Origin: JAFKKS01 sp039808325
Lineage (GTDB): Bacteria; Pseudomonadota; Alphaproteobacteria; Rhizobiales; Xanthobacteraceae
Direction of reading: 5' to 3'
Assembly (NCBI GenBank): GCA_039808325.1
Contig: JBDHSU010000041.1
Span: forward strand, 1-29,418
DNA length: 29,418 nt
Shown here piece after piece: positions 1-8,171 of the stretch. The notes below the pieces were generated by a model. The model saw nothing but the letters and a program-made list of their open reading frames with translations, did not search any database and had not been told where the DNA came from. The first letter of the stretch is position 1, and every line of letters begins with the position of its first letter. A program made the position numbers and the translations under genes.

Positions 1-2
1 CC

Positions 3-428
3 GGCGCATTCTCGGACGACCCCGACAAGCCGATGCTTCGTTTCTCAGAGGATGCGTGCGTGCAATGCGGGCTTTGCGTCGCCACATGTCCCGAGAAGGT
101 CATCAGCCTGACGCCGCAGATCGACTTCCGCGCCGCGACAGCACGCACGCGCATCATCAAGGAGGAACAGCCTGCGCATTGCATTCGTTGCGGCACGGCG
201 TTCGGCGTCAAGAGCAGCGTCGACCGGGTCGTCGCCAAGCTCGAAGGCAAGCACTGGATGTTCAAGAACTCGGCCAGGCGGCTCGACGTGGTGCGGATGT
301 GCGCGGACTGCCGCGTGATCGCCATGAGCGAAGAGAAGTTCGATCCATTTGCCGGCATCCCCGAACGAGCCCCGCCGCGCACCACGGACGATTATCTGCG
401 GGAGCGCGAAGAAAAGCCGCGCACCTAG
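3..428 (+). CDS. 4Fe-4S ferredoxin-type protein, C-terminal part (5' truncated)
   Basis: The reading frame is open from the first full codon of the window (base 3) to the TAG at 426-428, so this is the tail of a longer gene. An ATG at 33 exists, but the frame continues upstream of it and no ribosome site precedes it. The visible part has a classic cluster motif, CVQCGLCVATCP, followed about 45 residues on by a second cysteine pair (CIRC) and then MCADC. The second set is irregular and could bind a less typical cluster or another metal. The likely role is electron transfer. In related bacteria a long protein with this kind of tail sits beside formate dehydrogenase accessory genes; that is recollection and cannot be tested here because the upstream genes are outside the window. 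The stop codon lies inside the first arm of the hairpin at 425-477. Confidence 0.8.
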   Translation, partial: GAFSDDPDKPMLRFSEDACVQCGLCVATCPEKVISLTPQIDFRAATARTRIIKEEQPAHCIRCGTAFGVKSSVDRVVAKLEGKHWMFKNSARRLDVVRMCADCRVIAMSEEKFDPFAGIPERAPPRTTDDYLREREEKPRT

Positions 429-477
429 AGCGCGATGATTTTGGATCGATTCGATCCCCAAAATCATCGCGATCTAG
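425..477. repeat. Long intergenic palindrome, possible bidirectional terminator or dispersed repeat
   Basis: Bases 431-449 pair with 451-471 (only a 2-base bulge), and CTAGA at 425-429 pairs with TCTAG at 473-477, giving an almost perfect hairpin with a one-base centre. It lies between two convergent genes, so it could stop transcription from both sides. It has no clean T-tract. Its outer boundary reads TAGAGCG and supplies the stop codon of the upstream gene, as also seen at 6055. This suggests a member of a dispersed palindromic element family of Hyphomicrobiales rather than a simple terminator. Confidence 0.7.
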
Positions 478-507
478 GGGCTTTGGTCACAGCCGGCTTT
501 CGCAACG

Positions 508-1836
508 TCACCGCTGCGTCGTCTTGATCAGAAAATCTGTCAAAGCCCTTCGGTCTTCCGCCGAGCCGATCCGTTGTTCCGGCATCTTGGTGCCGGGTGT
601 ATAGGCCATCGGGCCAACCTCAAAAAGCTTTGCCACCGTGTCAGGCGTCCAGACGATGTCCATTTTCTTCAGCGCGTCGGAAAAATTGTAGCCCGGCAAG
701 CTCGCGATCTTGCGGCCGAAGATCCCGGCAAGCGAAGGGCCGGCGCGTGGCCCCTCGTTCGGCGACAACGTGTGGCAAGCGACACAGGCACGAAACACCT
801 CGGCACCATGATCTCCCGCATAGGCGGCCAGCGGGTCTTCCGGCACGCCGGCCACCGCGAAACCGATCGGGTCGCCGGTCACGGCGTTCCAGCGGCGGAT
901 CATATGATCCGCACCGCCGGTCAGCAGCGTGCGATTGTCGGGAAAAAAGGCCACGGACCACACTGGCAGTCCGGGGCCGACCAGCGTGCGGGCGATCCTG
1001 CGCTCCTTGCGTTCAACCAATGTGACCGATCCTCGAATGCCGGCCGCGGCAATGAAAGCGCCATCCTGCGACATCGCAAGGGAAATGACCGGCGACGGTC
1101 CGGCTTGAATCTCACCGGCGCGCACTCCAGCGCTCGTAAAAAAATAAATCTTGCCGTCGGCTCCTCCGGCTGCAATCTCTCCATCCGGTGCGACGGACAC
1201 GGCATTGAGTGGAGATGGCAACGTCACAACGGTCGGCGATTCCGCACCACCAAGCGGCCAGATGCGCAACGTCAAATCATAGCCTGCGCTGACGAGCGCA
1301 CGGCCATCCGGCGTGAAAGCAACGCCGTTGACGTTCTGCGTATGCCCTTCAAGCACGCCGGCTGCGCCGCCAGCGACACTCCAAAGGCGAACCGTGCGAT
1401 CCCATGAGGCGGTTGCCAGCATTGAACCATCGGGCGATACCGCGAGTGCGGCAATCGGCGCGCCGTGCCCCTCGAACACCGTATCCGGCTGCTGTCTGCT
1501 CGCACTCCACAACGCAATCCGCCCATCGGCGCCGGCGGTCACCATGCGTCCGTCTTTCAGAAACCCGACGGCATTGACTGCGTCCGCATGGAATCGCAGC
1601 ACTTGCTCCGCCGTATTCCGCGCCAACGACCAGCGAATGGCGGAACTGTCGAAGCTGCCAGAGATTGCACTCGCGCCATCAGGCGAAATGGCCAAAGCGC
1701 GTACCGCGCCGCCGTGGCCACGCAGTTGCGCAAGCGCGCTCCCCTGCGTCAAAAGAACGACCGAAATAGCGAACGCCACAATGCCAGAGCAACGCCGCAA
1801 AAACATTTGCAAGGCCTGTCGTCGACACAGCATCAT
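508..1836 (-). CDS. Periplasmic WD40 beta-propeller / cytochrome c fusion protein
   Basis: 442 residues. The N-terminus is a Sec signal peptide (basic stretch, hydrophobic core GIVAFAISVVLL, ALA-Q cleavage site), so the protein acts in the periplasm. Seven WD-type repeats follow; four have the GH...PDG...D..IRLW pattern and three are weaker, enough for a seven-blade propeller. The last ~100 residues are a class I cytochrome c: haem motif CVACH at 351-355 and the distal methionine in PGTKM at about 418. The frame could open as far as 2151, but that would overlap the next gene, and the signal peptide places the start at 1836; an ATG at 1806 is an equally possible start. The likely role is electron transfer with the propeller as a docking platform; the partner is unknown. 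It converges on the iron-sulfur gene at 3-428. Confidence 0.85.
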   Translation of the reverse strand: MMLCRRQALQMFLRRCSGIVAFAISVVLLTQGSALAQLRGHGGAVRALAISPDGASAISGSFDSSAIRWSLARNTAEQVLRFHADAVNAVGFLKDGRMVTAGADGRIALWSASRQQPDTVFEGHGAPIAALAVSPDGSMLATASWDRTVRLWSVAGGAAGVLEGHTQNVNGVAFTPDGRALVSAGYDLTLRIWPLGGAESPTVVTLPSPLNAVSVAPDGEIAAGGADGKIYFFTSAGVRAGEIQAGPSPVISLAMSQDGAFIAAAGIRGSVTLVERKERRIARTLVGPGLPVWSVAFFPDNRTLLTGGADHMIRRWNAVTGDPIGFAVAGVPEDPLAAYAGDHGAEVFRACVACHTLSPNEGPRAGPSLAGIFGRKIASLPGYNFSDALKKMDIVWTPDTVAKLFEVGPMAYTPGTKMPEQRIGSAEDRRALTDFLIKTTQR

Positions 1837-2020
1837 AACGATAACCGGCGACAACGGCAGGAGCGAGGCGGGTATTTTGTTGCGAACGCCGTATTGAAGC
1901 CCGCGAGAGACCTTGAGGTGCCGCGCTCGCGCGAAGCCGCGATCGCTCGATATAACGGTTCGGGGCCGGGCATGCCCGATTCGCACCCGACGTGAACGGC
2001 CAGAATGAGGGAGGACCATC

Positions 2021-2530
2021 ATGGATACGGCAACGCTTGAAGCCGCGACAGCCGCCCCGACCTGGACCGGGGTCGTGCGATACCTACACCGGACCCCGCG
2101 CGCTTTCTTACCGATGAAATCCTTCCCCGAACTGACGCTGATCGCCGGCAAGGGAGTCGAGGGTGATCGCTACATGATCGGCCAGGAGGCCGGCTTCTAC
2201 TCCCACAAGCCCGAGGAAGGCCGGCAGGTCACGCTATTCGAGATCGAGACTCTCCAGGCGCTCGCACGCGACCAGAAGATCACGCTTCTGCCCGAGGACC
2301 ATCGGCGCAATGTCACGGTCGAGGGCGTACCGCTGAACCATCTCGTGGGGCAGCGCTTCTGGCTCGGCGAGGCGCTGCTGGAATCGACACGGCTATCGGT
2401 CCCGTGCCGGCATATCGAGGAGATCACCGGAAAGGCGATCTTCGATCCGCTTATCAACCGCTCCGGACTGAATTGCCGCATCCTGAAGGGCGGCGTCGTC
2501 CGGATCGGCGACACCGTGCGTCCGGACTGA
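2021..2530 (+). CDS. MOSC domain protein
   Basis: 169 residues, almost entirely one MOSC (molybdenum cofactor sulfurase C-terminal) domain. The family includes Moco-binding reductases and sulfur carriers. Visible signatures are GKGVEGDRY near 43-51, RNVTVEG near 96-102 and the conserved cysteine at 129 in the PCRHIEE context, which in this family is the candidate Moco or sulfur-handling residue. The start is fixed by a strong ribosome site, GAGGGAGGA at 2007-2015, six bases before the ATG. The stop is 2 bases from the start of the reductase gene, so the two are co-transcribed and probably work together. In some bacteria MOSC and flavin/2Fe-2S reductase domains are fused in one protein; this may be the split form (inference). 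Substrate not known. Confidence 0.88.
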   Translation: MDTATLEAATAAPTWTGVVRYLHRTPRAFLPMKSFPELTLIAGKGVEGDRYMIGQEAGFYSHKPEEGRQVTLFEIETLQALARDQKITLLPEDHRRNVTVEGVPLNHLVGQRFWLGEALLESTRLSVPCRHIEEITGKAIFDPLINRSGLNCRILKGGVVRIGDTVRPD

Positions 2531-2532
2531 TC

Positions 2533-3483
2533 ATGGCCAAAGGCATTCGGACGGTCTCGACCGTCGTCACCTCCTGCGACACGCCTGCCCCCGGGGTGCG
2601 CCGCCTCATCCTCGCCGACCCCGACGGCTGGGACCTGCCGCCGTTCCGGCCCGGCGCCCACATTGATCTGCATCTCGCGAAAGGGCTGGTGCGGACCTAT
2701 TCGCTCTGCAACGAACCCGGCGACAACGCCCGCTACGTGGTCGCCGTGAAGCTGGAAACGGAAAGCCGCGGCGGCTCGCGCTTCGTGCACGAGCGGCTCA
2801 CGGTCGGTACGCCGATCGGCGTCTCGCTGCCGCGCGGCGACATCAAGGTCAGCCAGGTCGGCCGCAACGTCTTCCTCGCGGGCGGCATCGGGGTCACGCC
2901 CTTTCTGTCCGTCATCCGGGACATGGAAGCGGCTGGGCGAACAAACTACGAATTACACTGGACGAGCCGGGGCGCGCCGCCGCTCGCGGAAGCGATCCGT
3001 CCTGCCATCGAGGCCGGCCGCATCCGGCTCTATGATACGCGGCGGGAGCCGCGCCCCGATATCGCGACCATCCTGCGCGAGGACGGCAGCAATCTCCACG
3101 CCTTCTGCTGCGGCCCAAACGCCATGTTGGACGCGTTCGACGCCGCGACCGCGTCATGGCCCGAGGCACGCAAGCATGTCGAGCGCTTCACGGCGCCGAA
3201 GATCGCCGCGAATTCGAACTTCGCGCCCTACGAGCTCGTACTCGCCGCGAGCAAGACGTCCATCACGGTCACACCCGAACTCGGCCTTCTCGGCGCCCTC
3301 GAGGCGCTCGACGCCGACGTCCCGGTTTCCTGCGCGGGCGGCATCTGCGGCGCGTGCCGGACACGCTGGATCGAGGGATCGCCGGTCCACCGCGATCGGG
3401 TTCTGACGCCGGCCGAGCGGGCGAGCGAGGTGATCGTGTGCGTCGCCGAATGCGCGAGCTCACGGCTGGTGTTGGACCTCTGA
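2533..3483 (+). CDS. Phthalate-dioxygenase-reductase (PDR/VanB) type oxidoreductase with 2Fe-2S domain
   Basis: 316 residues, three domains in the order of the PDR/VanB family. The flavin-binding barrel carries RTYSL at 54-58. The NAD domain has AGGIGVTP at 116-123 and CGPNAML at 193-199. The C-terminal plant-type ferredoxin domain has cysteines at 267, 272, 275 and 303. Such proteins take hydride from NAD(P)H and pass single electrons to an oxygenase. The ATG at 2533 lies 2 bases after the MOSC stop; an upstream extension of the frame would overlap that gene and is rejected. The cytochrome P450 begins 226 bases downstream and is a plausible electron acceptor, by analogy with CYP116B enzymes where a P450 is fused to this reductase type. 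The MOSC protein is another possible partner. Confidence 0.9.
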   Translation: MAKGIRTVSTVVTSCDTPAPGVRRLILADPDGWDLPPFRPGAHIDLHLAKGLVRTYSLCNEPGDNARYVVAVKLETESRGGSRFVHERLTVGTPIGVSLPRGDIKVSQVGRNVFLAGGIGVTPFLSVIRDMEAAGRTNYELHWTSRGAPPLAEAIRPAIEAGRIRLYDTRREPRPDIATILREDGSNLHAFCCGPNAMLDAFDAATASWPEARKHVERFTAPKIAANSNFAPYELVLAASKTSITVTPELGLLGALEALDADVPVSCAGGICGACRTRWIEGSPVHRDRVLTPAERASEVIVCVAECASSRLVLDL

Positions 3484-3709
3484 CGCCCCGGCCAACGCGC
3501 GGCGCACGATCCACAGTTGATGACGGCATATTGATGGAAGCCGTATGAGCGATGCTCAAGCCTTTCGACGGTCGAATGTGCCTCGCCGATGGCCCAGGCG
3601 TTGTTTGAGCGAACGCAAAGAACGTCCTGCCGGGAAGAGCTAGGAGGAACCTGAAGTCGTTTGTGCCCGGGGCCGCCGCCACCATGGCAAATTCCATCGA
3701 GAGAATTTC

Positions 3710-4873
3710 ATGCCCCTGAGCCCCGATAAGCCGCAACCTGACTGGGATCCCCGGTCGGAGGCGGTTCTATCCGATCAGATCGCCGCCTACGATGCGATGC
3801 GCCGTGATTGCCCGGTGGCCTATAGCGGCTATCTCGGCTGGTCGCTGTTCCGACACGAGGACGTGGCGCGGGTGCTAGACGACCACGGCACGTTCAGCAG
3901 CGCCGTTTCCCGTCATGTGTCGGTACCGAGCGGCATGGACCCGCCGCAACACACGGCATACCGGCAATTGATCGAGCGCCATTTCGAAACGGAACGCGTC
4001 GCGGCCTTCGAGCCGCTGTGCCGGGCGATCTCGACCGACCTGGTCGCGGGACTGGAAAAGGGTGCGGAGATCGAGCTGATGGCGCAGCTTGCCCGGCCCT
4101 TCGCCGTGCGTATCCAGTGCGCCTATCTCGGCTGGCCGGCGGCGCTGCACGCGCCGCTGCTCGAATGGGTGCGCAGGAACCACGAAGCGACGCTGGCAAG
4201 AGACACCGGCGCGATGGCTGCAGTCGCACGCGAGTTCGACGGCTATATCAGCGATTTGCTCGCCGCGCGCCGCGCCGCGGGCGCCGATGCGCCCGATGAC
4301 ATCACCACCGATCTGCTGCAGGAGAAGGTCAACGGTCGGCCGCTCGATCACGAAGAGATCGTCAGCATCCTGCGCAACTGGACAGTCGGCGAGCTTGGCA
4401 CCATCGCCGCCTGCGTCGGCATTCTCGGGCATTATCTGGCGGCGAACCCGCAGACCGAGCAACAACTGCGCAATAACCTTGAGCTGCTACCCGCGGCCAT
4501 CGACGAGATATTGCGGATGCATGCGCCGCTCGTCTCCAACCGGCGGCTGACGAAGAGGCCGGTGGAGATCGGCGGCCGCCGGATCGCAGCCGGCGAACGG
4601 ATCACGCTGATCTGGGCCTCGGCCAACCGTGACGAGGCGATATTCGGCGATCCCGACAAATTCCGTCTCGACCGCGATCCCGCGCACAATTTCCTCTATG
4701 GGCGCGGCATCCATGTCTGCCCGGGCGCGCCGCTTGCCCGGCTGGAGCTGCGCGTCGTCATGGAGGAACTGCTGAAATCGACCCGGCGGATCGACAAGGC
4801 GCCCGGCCGCCGGCCGACGATCGCCCTCTATCCGGCAAGCGGATTTTCCGCGCTGCCGCTGCTGTTATCGTGA
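3710..4873 (+). CDS. Cytochrome P450
   Basis: 387 residues, normal for a soluble bacterial P450. The haem-thiolate region FLYGRGIHVCPGAPLARLE is present with cysteine 337. The K-helix ExxR is at E266/R269, and the C-helix segment MDPPQHTAYR is near 76-85. The I-helix is odd: counting back from the helix end, GELGT (227-231) takes the place of the usual AG-x-D/E-T, so the threonine is kept but the acidic residue before it is glycine. That acid normally helps proton delivery for oxygen activation, so catalysis may differ (inference). Start at ATG 3710, with a modest GAGAG ribosome site. The PDR-type reductase upstream on the same strand is the likely reductase. Substrate unknown. Confidence 0.9.
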   Translation: MPLSPDKPQPDWDPRSEAVLSDQIAAYDAMRRDCPVAYSGYLGWSLFRHEDVARVLDDHGTFSSAVSRHVSVPSGMDPPQHTAYRQLIERHFETERVAAFEPLCRAISTDLVAGLEKGAEIELMAQLARPFAVRIQCAYLGWPAALHAPLLEWVRRNHEATLARDTGAMAAVAREFDGYISDLLAARRAAGADAPDDITTDLLQEKVNGRPLDHEEIVSILRNWTVGELGTIAACVGILGHYLAANPQTEQQLRNNLELLPAAIDEILRMHAPLVSNRRLTKRPVEIGGRRIAAGERITLIWASANRDEAIFGDPDKFRLDRDPAHNFLYGRGIHVCPGAPLARLELRVVMEELLKSTRRIDKAPGRRPTIALYPASGFSALPLLLS

Positions 4874-5041
4874 TCTCGGCCGGACATTGATAACCGTAAA
4901 AGGAAAAGACTGACCGATGGCCGCCCTACTGCGCGGCCTGCGCGCTCAGGTCTGCGGCGCGACGAAAGCACGAGGGGGTAGCCGCGGCTCCGCTCGGTTG
5001 GATAGAGTACGCTTCCGCACGAAGCACTGTCGGCCTCTCCT

Positions 5042-5938
5042 GTGCCTTTCACGCAATGGCTCCTCCTGATCTTCCTTTCCATCCTGTGGGGTGGGATGTT
5101 TTTGTTCGTCAATATCGCAGTGCAGGAAGTGCCTGTCCTGACCTTGGTGTTTACGCGCGTTCTCCTGGCCGCCGCCGCCTTGGCGCCGCTTCTCTATGCC
5201 AAGCGTTTGCGGCTGCCTGCCACGCTCAAAGCCTGGCAGCCGTTCATCGTGCTTTCCGTTCTCAACAATATCATTCCCTTCGTGCTGATCGCTCGCGCGC
5301 AAGAGGACATCGCCATCGGGCTCGCATCGGTGCTGCAGGCGACGACGCCGCTGTTCGGCGTCCTTCTCTCCCACGTCTTTACCGACGACGAGAAAATGAC
5401 GTCGCGGCGACTTGCCGGCGTGCTCATCGGCGTCGTGGGAGTGGCGGTTCTGGTCGGGCCCGAAGCGCTGTTCGGCCGGTCGAATAATTTGCTCGGGATG
5501 GTGCTGATGCTCGGCGCCGCCTGCTCCTACGGCGGCGCCGGCGTCTGGTCGCGCCGCTTCCAAGACACGCCGCCGCTGGTGACATCCACCGGCCTGCTCA
5601 TCTGCTCAACGGTGGTGCTGTTCCCGCTGGCCCTGGGAATAGACCAGCCATGGCGGCTGGCCATGCCCAGCGGCGCCGCGATCGCCTCGATCATCAGCCT
5701 TGCCCTGCTTTCGACAGCGCTGGCGTATATCGTGTTCTTCCGCATCATGGCCGTTTCCGGTCCGACAAACACGTGGCTGGTCACGCTGCTTAACCCGATC
5801 AGCGCCATCGCCCTGGGCGTGACGGTTCTGGGCGAGGCTCTGCTACCGCGCCATATCGCCGGGGCGCTCGTCATTGCCGCCGCGCTCATCGTCCTCGATG
5901 GACGGATCTTCAGAATGTTTCGACTTCGCGCACGATGA
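5042..5938 (+). CDS. EamA / DMT-family permease
   Basis: 298 residues, very hydrophobic, with about ten membrane segments in two repeated EamA halves. The family's features are visible: an N-terminal helix with ILWGGMF, and a second half with LSTALAYIVFFRIMAVSGP followed by the NPISAIALGVTVLGE motif typical of the last helices. Members usually export small metabolites or amino acids across the inner membrane. The start is a GTG at 5042 with no clear ribosome site. The next in-frame ATG would remove most of the first helix, so GTG is preferred. It follows the P450 by 168 bases on the same strand and may export a P450 product, but nothing in the sequence proves a link. Confidence 0.88.
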   Translation: MPFTQWLLLIFLSILWGGMFLFVNIAVQEVPVLTLVFTRVLLAAAALAPLLYAKRLRLPATLKAWQPFIVLSVLNNIIPFVLIARAQEDIAIGLASVLQATTPLFGVLLSHVFTDDEKMTSRRLAGVLIGVVGVAVLVGPEALFGRSNNLLGMVLMLGAACSYGGAGVWSRRFQDTPPLVTSTGLLICSTVVLFPLALGIDQPWRLAMPSGAAIASIISLALLSTALAYIVFFRIMAVSGPTNTWLVTLLNPISAIALGVTVLGEALLPRHIAGALVIAAALIVLDGRIFRMFRLRAR

Positions 5939-5979
5939 TATCCGGCCGGGCCGCGGCTCCTTCGTTATCGTTTTGTTTT

Positions 5980-6055
5980 GCGCATGATCCACCGGGTCGG
6001 ACACGAGGGCATGCTTTTCCGAAAACCGGTTTCCACGCTTCGAGATCACGCTCTA
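5980..6055. repeat. Dispersed palindromic repeat-like element abutting a stop codon
   Basis: The outer ends GCGCATGATC (5980-5989) and GATCACGCTC (6044-6053) form an imperfect inverted repeat. The interior contains the palindromic core AAACCGGTTT (around 6024-6033), a motif I recognise from short intergenic repeats of Bradyrhizobium-like genomes. Read on the minus strand, the element starts TAGAGCG and supplies the TAG stop of the dehydrogenase gene ending at 6053. It separates two convergent genes. Recognition of the family is from memory; a genome-wide count would settle it. Confidence 0.6.
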
Positions 6056-7033
6056 ATATTCTCGTTTCAAGTCGACCACGTTGAGGAGCTTGCGCCCTTG
6101 AAGCAGGCGCGCCGCATTCTCGAGGACGAGGTCCAAGGTCAGCGGAATATAGCGGTCGAGATCGTCGGACGAGCAATGCGGCGTGATGATCAGATTAGGC
6201 GTGCCCCACAGCGGAGACCCTGACGGCAGGGGTTCCGGATCAAAAACGTCGAGAATCGCCCCGCGTATCCGCCGCTCCCGCAGTGCGTCCGCGAGGGCCG
6301 CGTAGTCGACGAGCTGCGCTCGCGCGAAATTAAGAAACCCCGCGGTTTCCTTCATCAGCGCGAACTCGGCTCGTCCGATCATCCCGTCCGTTGCCGCCGT
6401 CGACGGCGCCGACACGACGATGAAATCGGCACGAGGCAGAACAGCGTGTAGCTGGCTTTGGTCGAAAACTTCGTCGCAGTAGCGATGCGGCTTTCCGCTG
6501 CGCCGGATACCAACGACGTGCAAGCCCATACGCTTTGCCTCTCGCGCGCCGGCTCCACCAAGCTGGCCTGCGCCAACGACAAGGAGCGTCTTGCCCTTAA
6601 GTTGATCAGCGAACAGCGGGAGCCATTCGCATCGCGCCTGCGCATTCATCAACTCCGGCATCCGGCTGTTGAGCATGAGAATGCACATCAGAATGTATTC
6701 GCCAGCCTTTTGCTGATGAATGCCTCGATTGTTCGTGAGGGTGATGCCTTTCGGGACCCAGTCGAACGGGCGTAGATATTCGACACCCGCGCCGATGAAA
6801 TGAATCGACCGCAAGAGAGGCGCGGCTTCGCGCAGGTTGTCGCGCGGAACCTGCATGGACGTAACCAGCATCGACGCGGTTTTTAGCGAGGTGCCCTCGA
6901 GATCCCAGCCGGTCGTGAAGTCAATTTTTCCGGCGAGATCCGGCCGTCGCGCAACCGCGGCACGAATGGCGCCGTCGGGCATATGGAAGACAGGATTGGA
7001 CGAGCGTCGCGAATTGAAATGAATGTGCAGCAC
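6053..7033 (-). CDS. D-isomer-specific 2-hydroxyacid dehydrogenase, paralogue 1
   Basis: 326 residues. It should reduce a 2-oxoacid to the 2-hydroxyacid (or the reverse) with NAD(P)H in the cytoplasm. The dinucleotide site GAGQLG is at 154-159, and the catalytic triad of the family can be placed at R238, E267 (DPEPLP) and H286 (ITPH). The usual RGxxVD around the arginine is RAQLVD here, so the glycine is replaced. The start is a GTG at 7033 with an AAGGGA ribosome site six bases before it. Upstream codons would run into the ATPase gene, whose stop is 31 bases away. It is last in the operon and clearly a paralogue of the gene at 10917-11948: both share the GAGV-(D/E) / PFDWVP segment and end in NVVD..REY. 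The stop codon is provided by the repeat at 5980-6055. Confidence 0.88.
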   Translation of the reverse strand: MLHIHFNSRRSSNPVFHMPDGAIRAAVARRPDLAGKIDFTTGWDLEGTSLKTASMLVTSMQVPRDNLREAAPLLRSIHFIGAGVEYLRPFDWVPKGITLTNNRGIHQQKAGEYILMCILMLNSRMPELMNAQARCEWLPLFADQLKGKTLLVVGAGQLGGAGAREAKRMGLHVVGIRRSGKPHRYCDEVFDQSQLHAVLPRADFIVVSAPSTAATDGMIGRAEFALMKETAGFLNFARAQLVDYAALADALRERRIRGAILDVFDPEPLPSGSPLWGTPNLIITPHCSSDDLDRYIPLTLDLVLENAARLLQGRKLLNVVDLKREY

Positions 7034-7064
7034 TTCGATTCCCTTCGGGTGAGCCTGGGAACTC

Positions 7065-8171
7065 TCAATGATCCGTGGCGACGTACGCCATGACATGCTG
7101 TGGCTCGATTTGAATGGCGACACTTGCCCCGACCGCCATCTTCGTCGAGAACGAATCGTCGCCGATATTTGCGATCCACGTGCTTCCGTCGCCCAGGCGC
7201 AACGTCACTTCCGTGTGGCGCCCGAGATAAACCTGTCCAGCGATCGTCGCGGGCAAAGAGGGAGGCGCTCCCTGCTTGTCATAGGGCACCAGCGATATCC
7301 GCTCCGGCCGGACAAAAATGTTCACCCGGTCGCCAACTGAAAATTTGCCGCTGATGCATTTCGCGCGGAGCGCGCCGACTCCCGGGATCTCCACCAATGC
7401 GGAGCCGGCATCGACCGAACGGCAGACCGCATTCCGCGTATTGACGGCGCCCAGGAACTCCGCGACGAGCGGGCTTGCTGGGTGACGATAAACGTCTTCG
7501 GGCGTACCGATTTGCAAGAGCGTGCCGCGGTACATGAGCGCGAGGCGATCCGCCAAGCCGAGCGCTTCGTCTTGATCATGCGTGACGAAGACCGTAGTGA
7601 CCTTCGTGATGCCTTGGATGCGCTTCAGCTCGAAGCGCATCTCCTCCCGCAGCTTTTTGTCGAGCGCGCTTAACGGCTCGTCCAACAGCAGAATTGCTGG
7701 CTTGACAACCAGCGCCCGCGCCAACGCCACGCGCTGCTGCTGTCCTCCGGACAGTTGACGGGCCATCCGCGTCTCGAACCCCTCGAGCCCAACCAAGCGA
7801 AGCGTTTCGAACACCCGCGCGGCGATCTCCGTGCGCGCGACCTTGCGCATCTTCAGCCCGAAGCCGACATTCTCCGCAACGGTCATGTGGGGAAACAGCG
7901 CGTAGTCCTGGAACACCATGCCGATATTGCGCTGATGCGGCCGCACGCTGCTGATGATCCTGTCTCCGACGTAAATGTCACCGTCGTGCGCCGCGAAACC
8001 TGCGATGCTGCGCAGCAGCGTGCTCTTTCCGCATCCGGACGGCCCGAGCAGCGCCAGAATCTCACCGGCCGGCAGCGTGAGGCTGATATTGTCTAATGCG
8101 GACACCGCACCGTACCGCGCCGTCACGCGATCAAGGCGTACTGCCTGGGAGGAGAATTGGTTGGCGCTCAT
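7065..8171 (-). CDS. ABC transporter ATPase, PotA-like (spermidine/putrescine type)
   Basis: 368 residues. It energises import by the two permeases encoded just upstream in the operon. Walker A GPSGCGKST is at 43-51, the Q-loop at VFQDYALFP (86-94), the signature LSGGQQQRV at 140-148, Walker B ILLLDEP at 160-166 and the switch histidine at 198. The last ~120 residues form a TOBE-type regulatory domain, as in PotA, FbpC and UgpC. Start at ATG 8171: it overlaps the stop of the preceding permease as ATGA, a sign of translational coupling. The substrate class (polyamine, opine-like or other amino compound) rests on similarity of the companion genes to the Pot family and is not certain. Confidence 0.92.
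   Translation of the reverse strand: MSANQFSSQAVRLDRVTARYGAVSALDNISLTLPAGEILALLGPSGCGKSTLLRSIAGFAAHDGDIYVGDRIISSVRPHQRNIGMVFQDYALFPHMTVAENVGFGLKMRKVARTEIAARVFETLRLVGLEGFETRMARQLSGGQQQRVALARALVVKPAILLLDEPLSALDKKLREEMRFELKRIQGITKVTTVFVTHDQDEALGLADRLALMYRGTLLQIGTPEDVYRHPASPLVAEFLGAVNTRNAVCRSVDAGSALVEIPGVGALRAKCISGKFSVGDRVNIFVRPERISLVPYDKQGAPPSLPATIAGQVYLGRHTEVTLRLGDGSTWIANIGDDSFSTKMAVGASVAIQIEPQHVMAYVATDH

Noticed and set aside
1837..2151. N-terminal extension of the WD40-cytochrome c frame
   Set aside because: It would overlap the MOSC gene and place about 105 unrelated residues before an obvious signal peptide.
3642..3648. Strong ribosome-site-like AGGAGGA between reductase and P450
   Set aside because: No start codon at a suitable distance opens a usable frame; the P450 start is at 3710, too far away.
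4917..5069. Short plus-strand frame starting MAALLRGLRAQ upstream of the EamA gene
   Set aside because: About 50 residues, arginine-rich, overlaps the permease start and has no recognisable features despite a purine-rich stretch before it.
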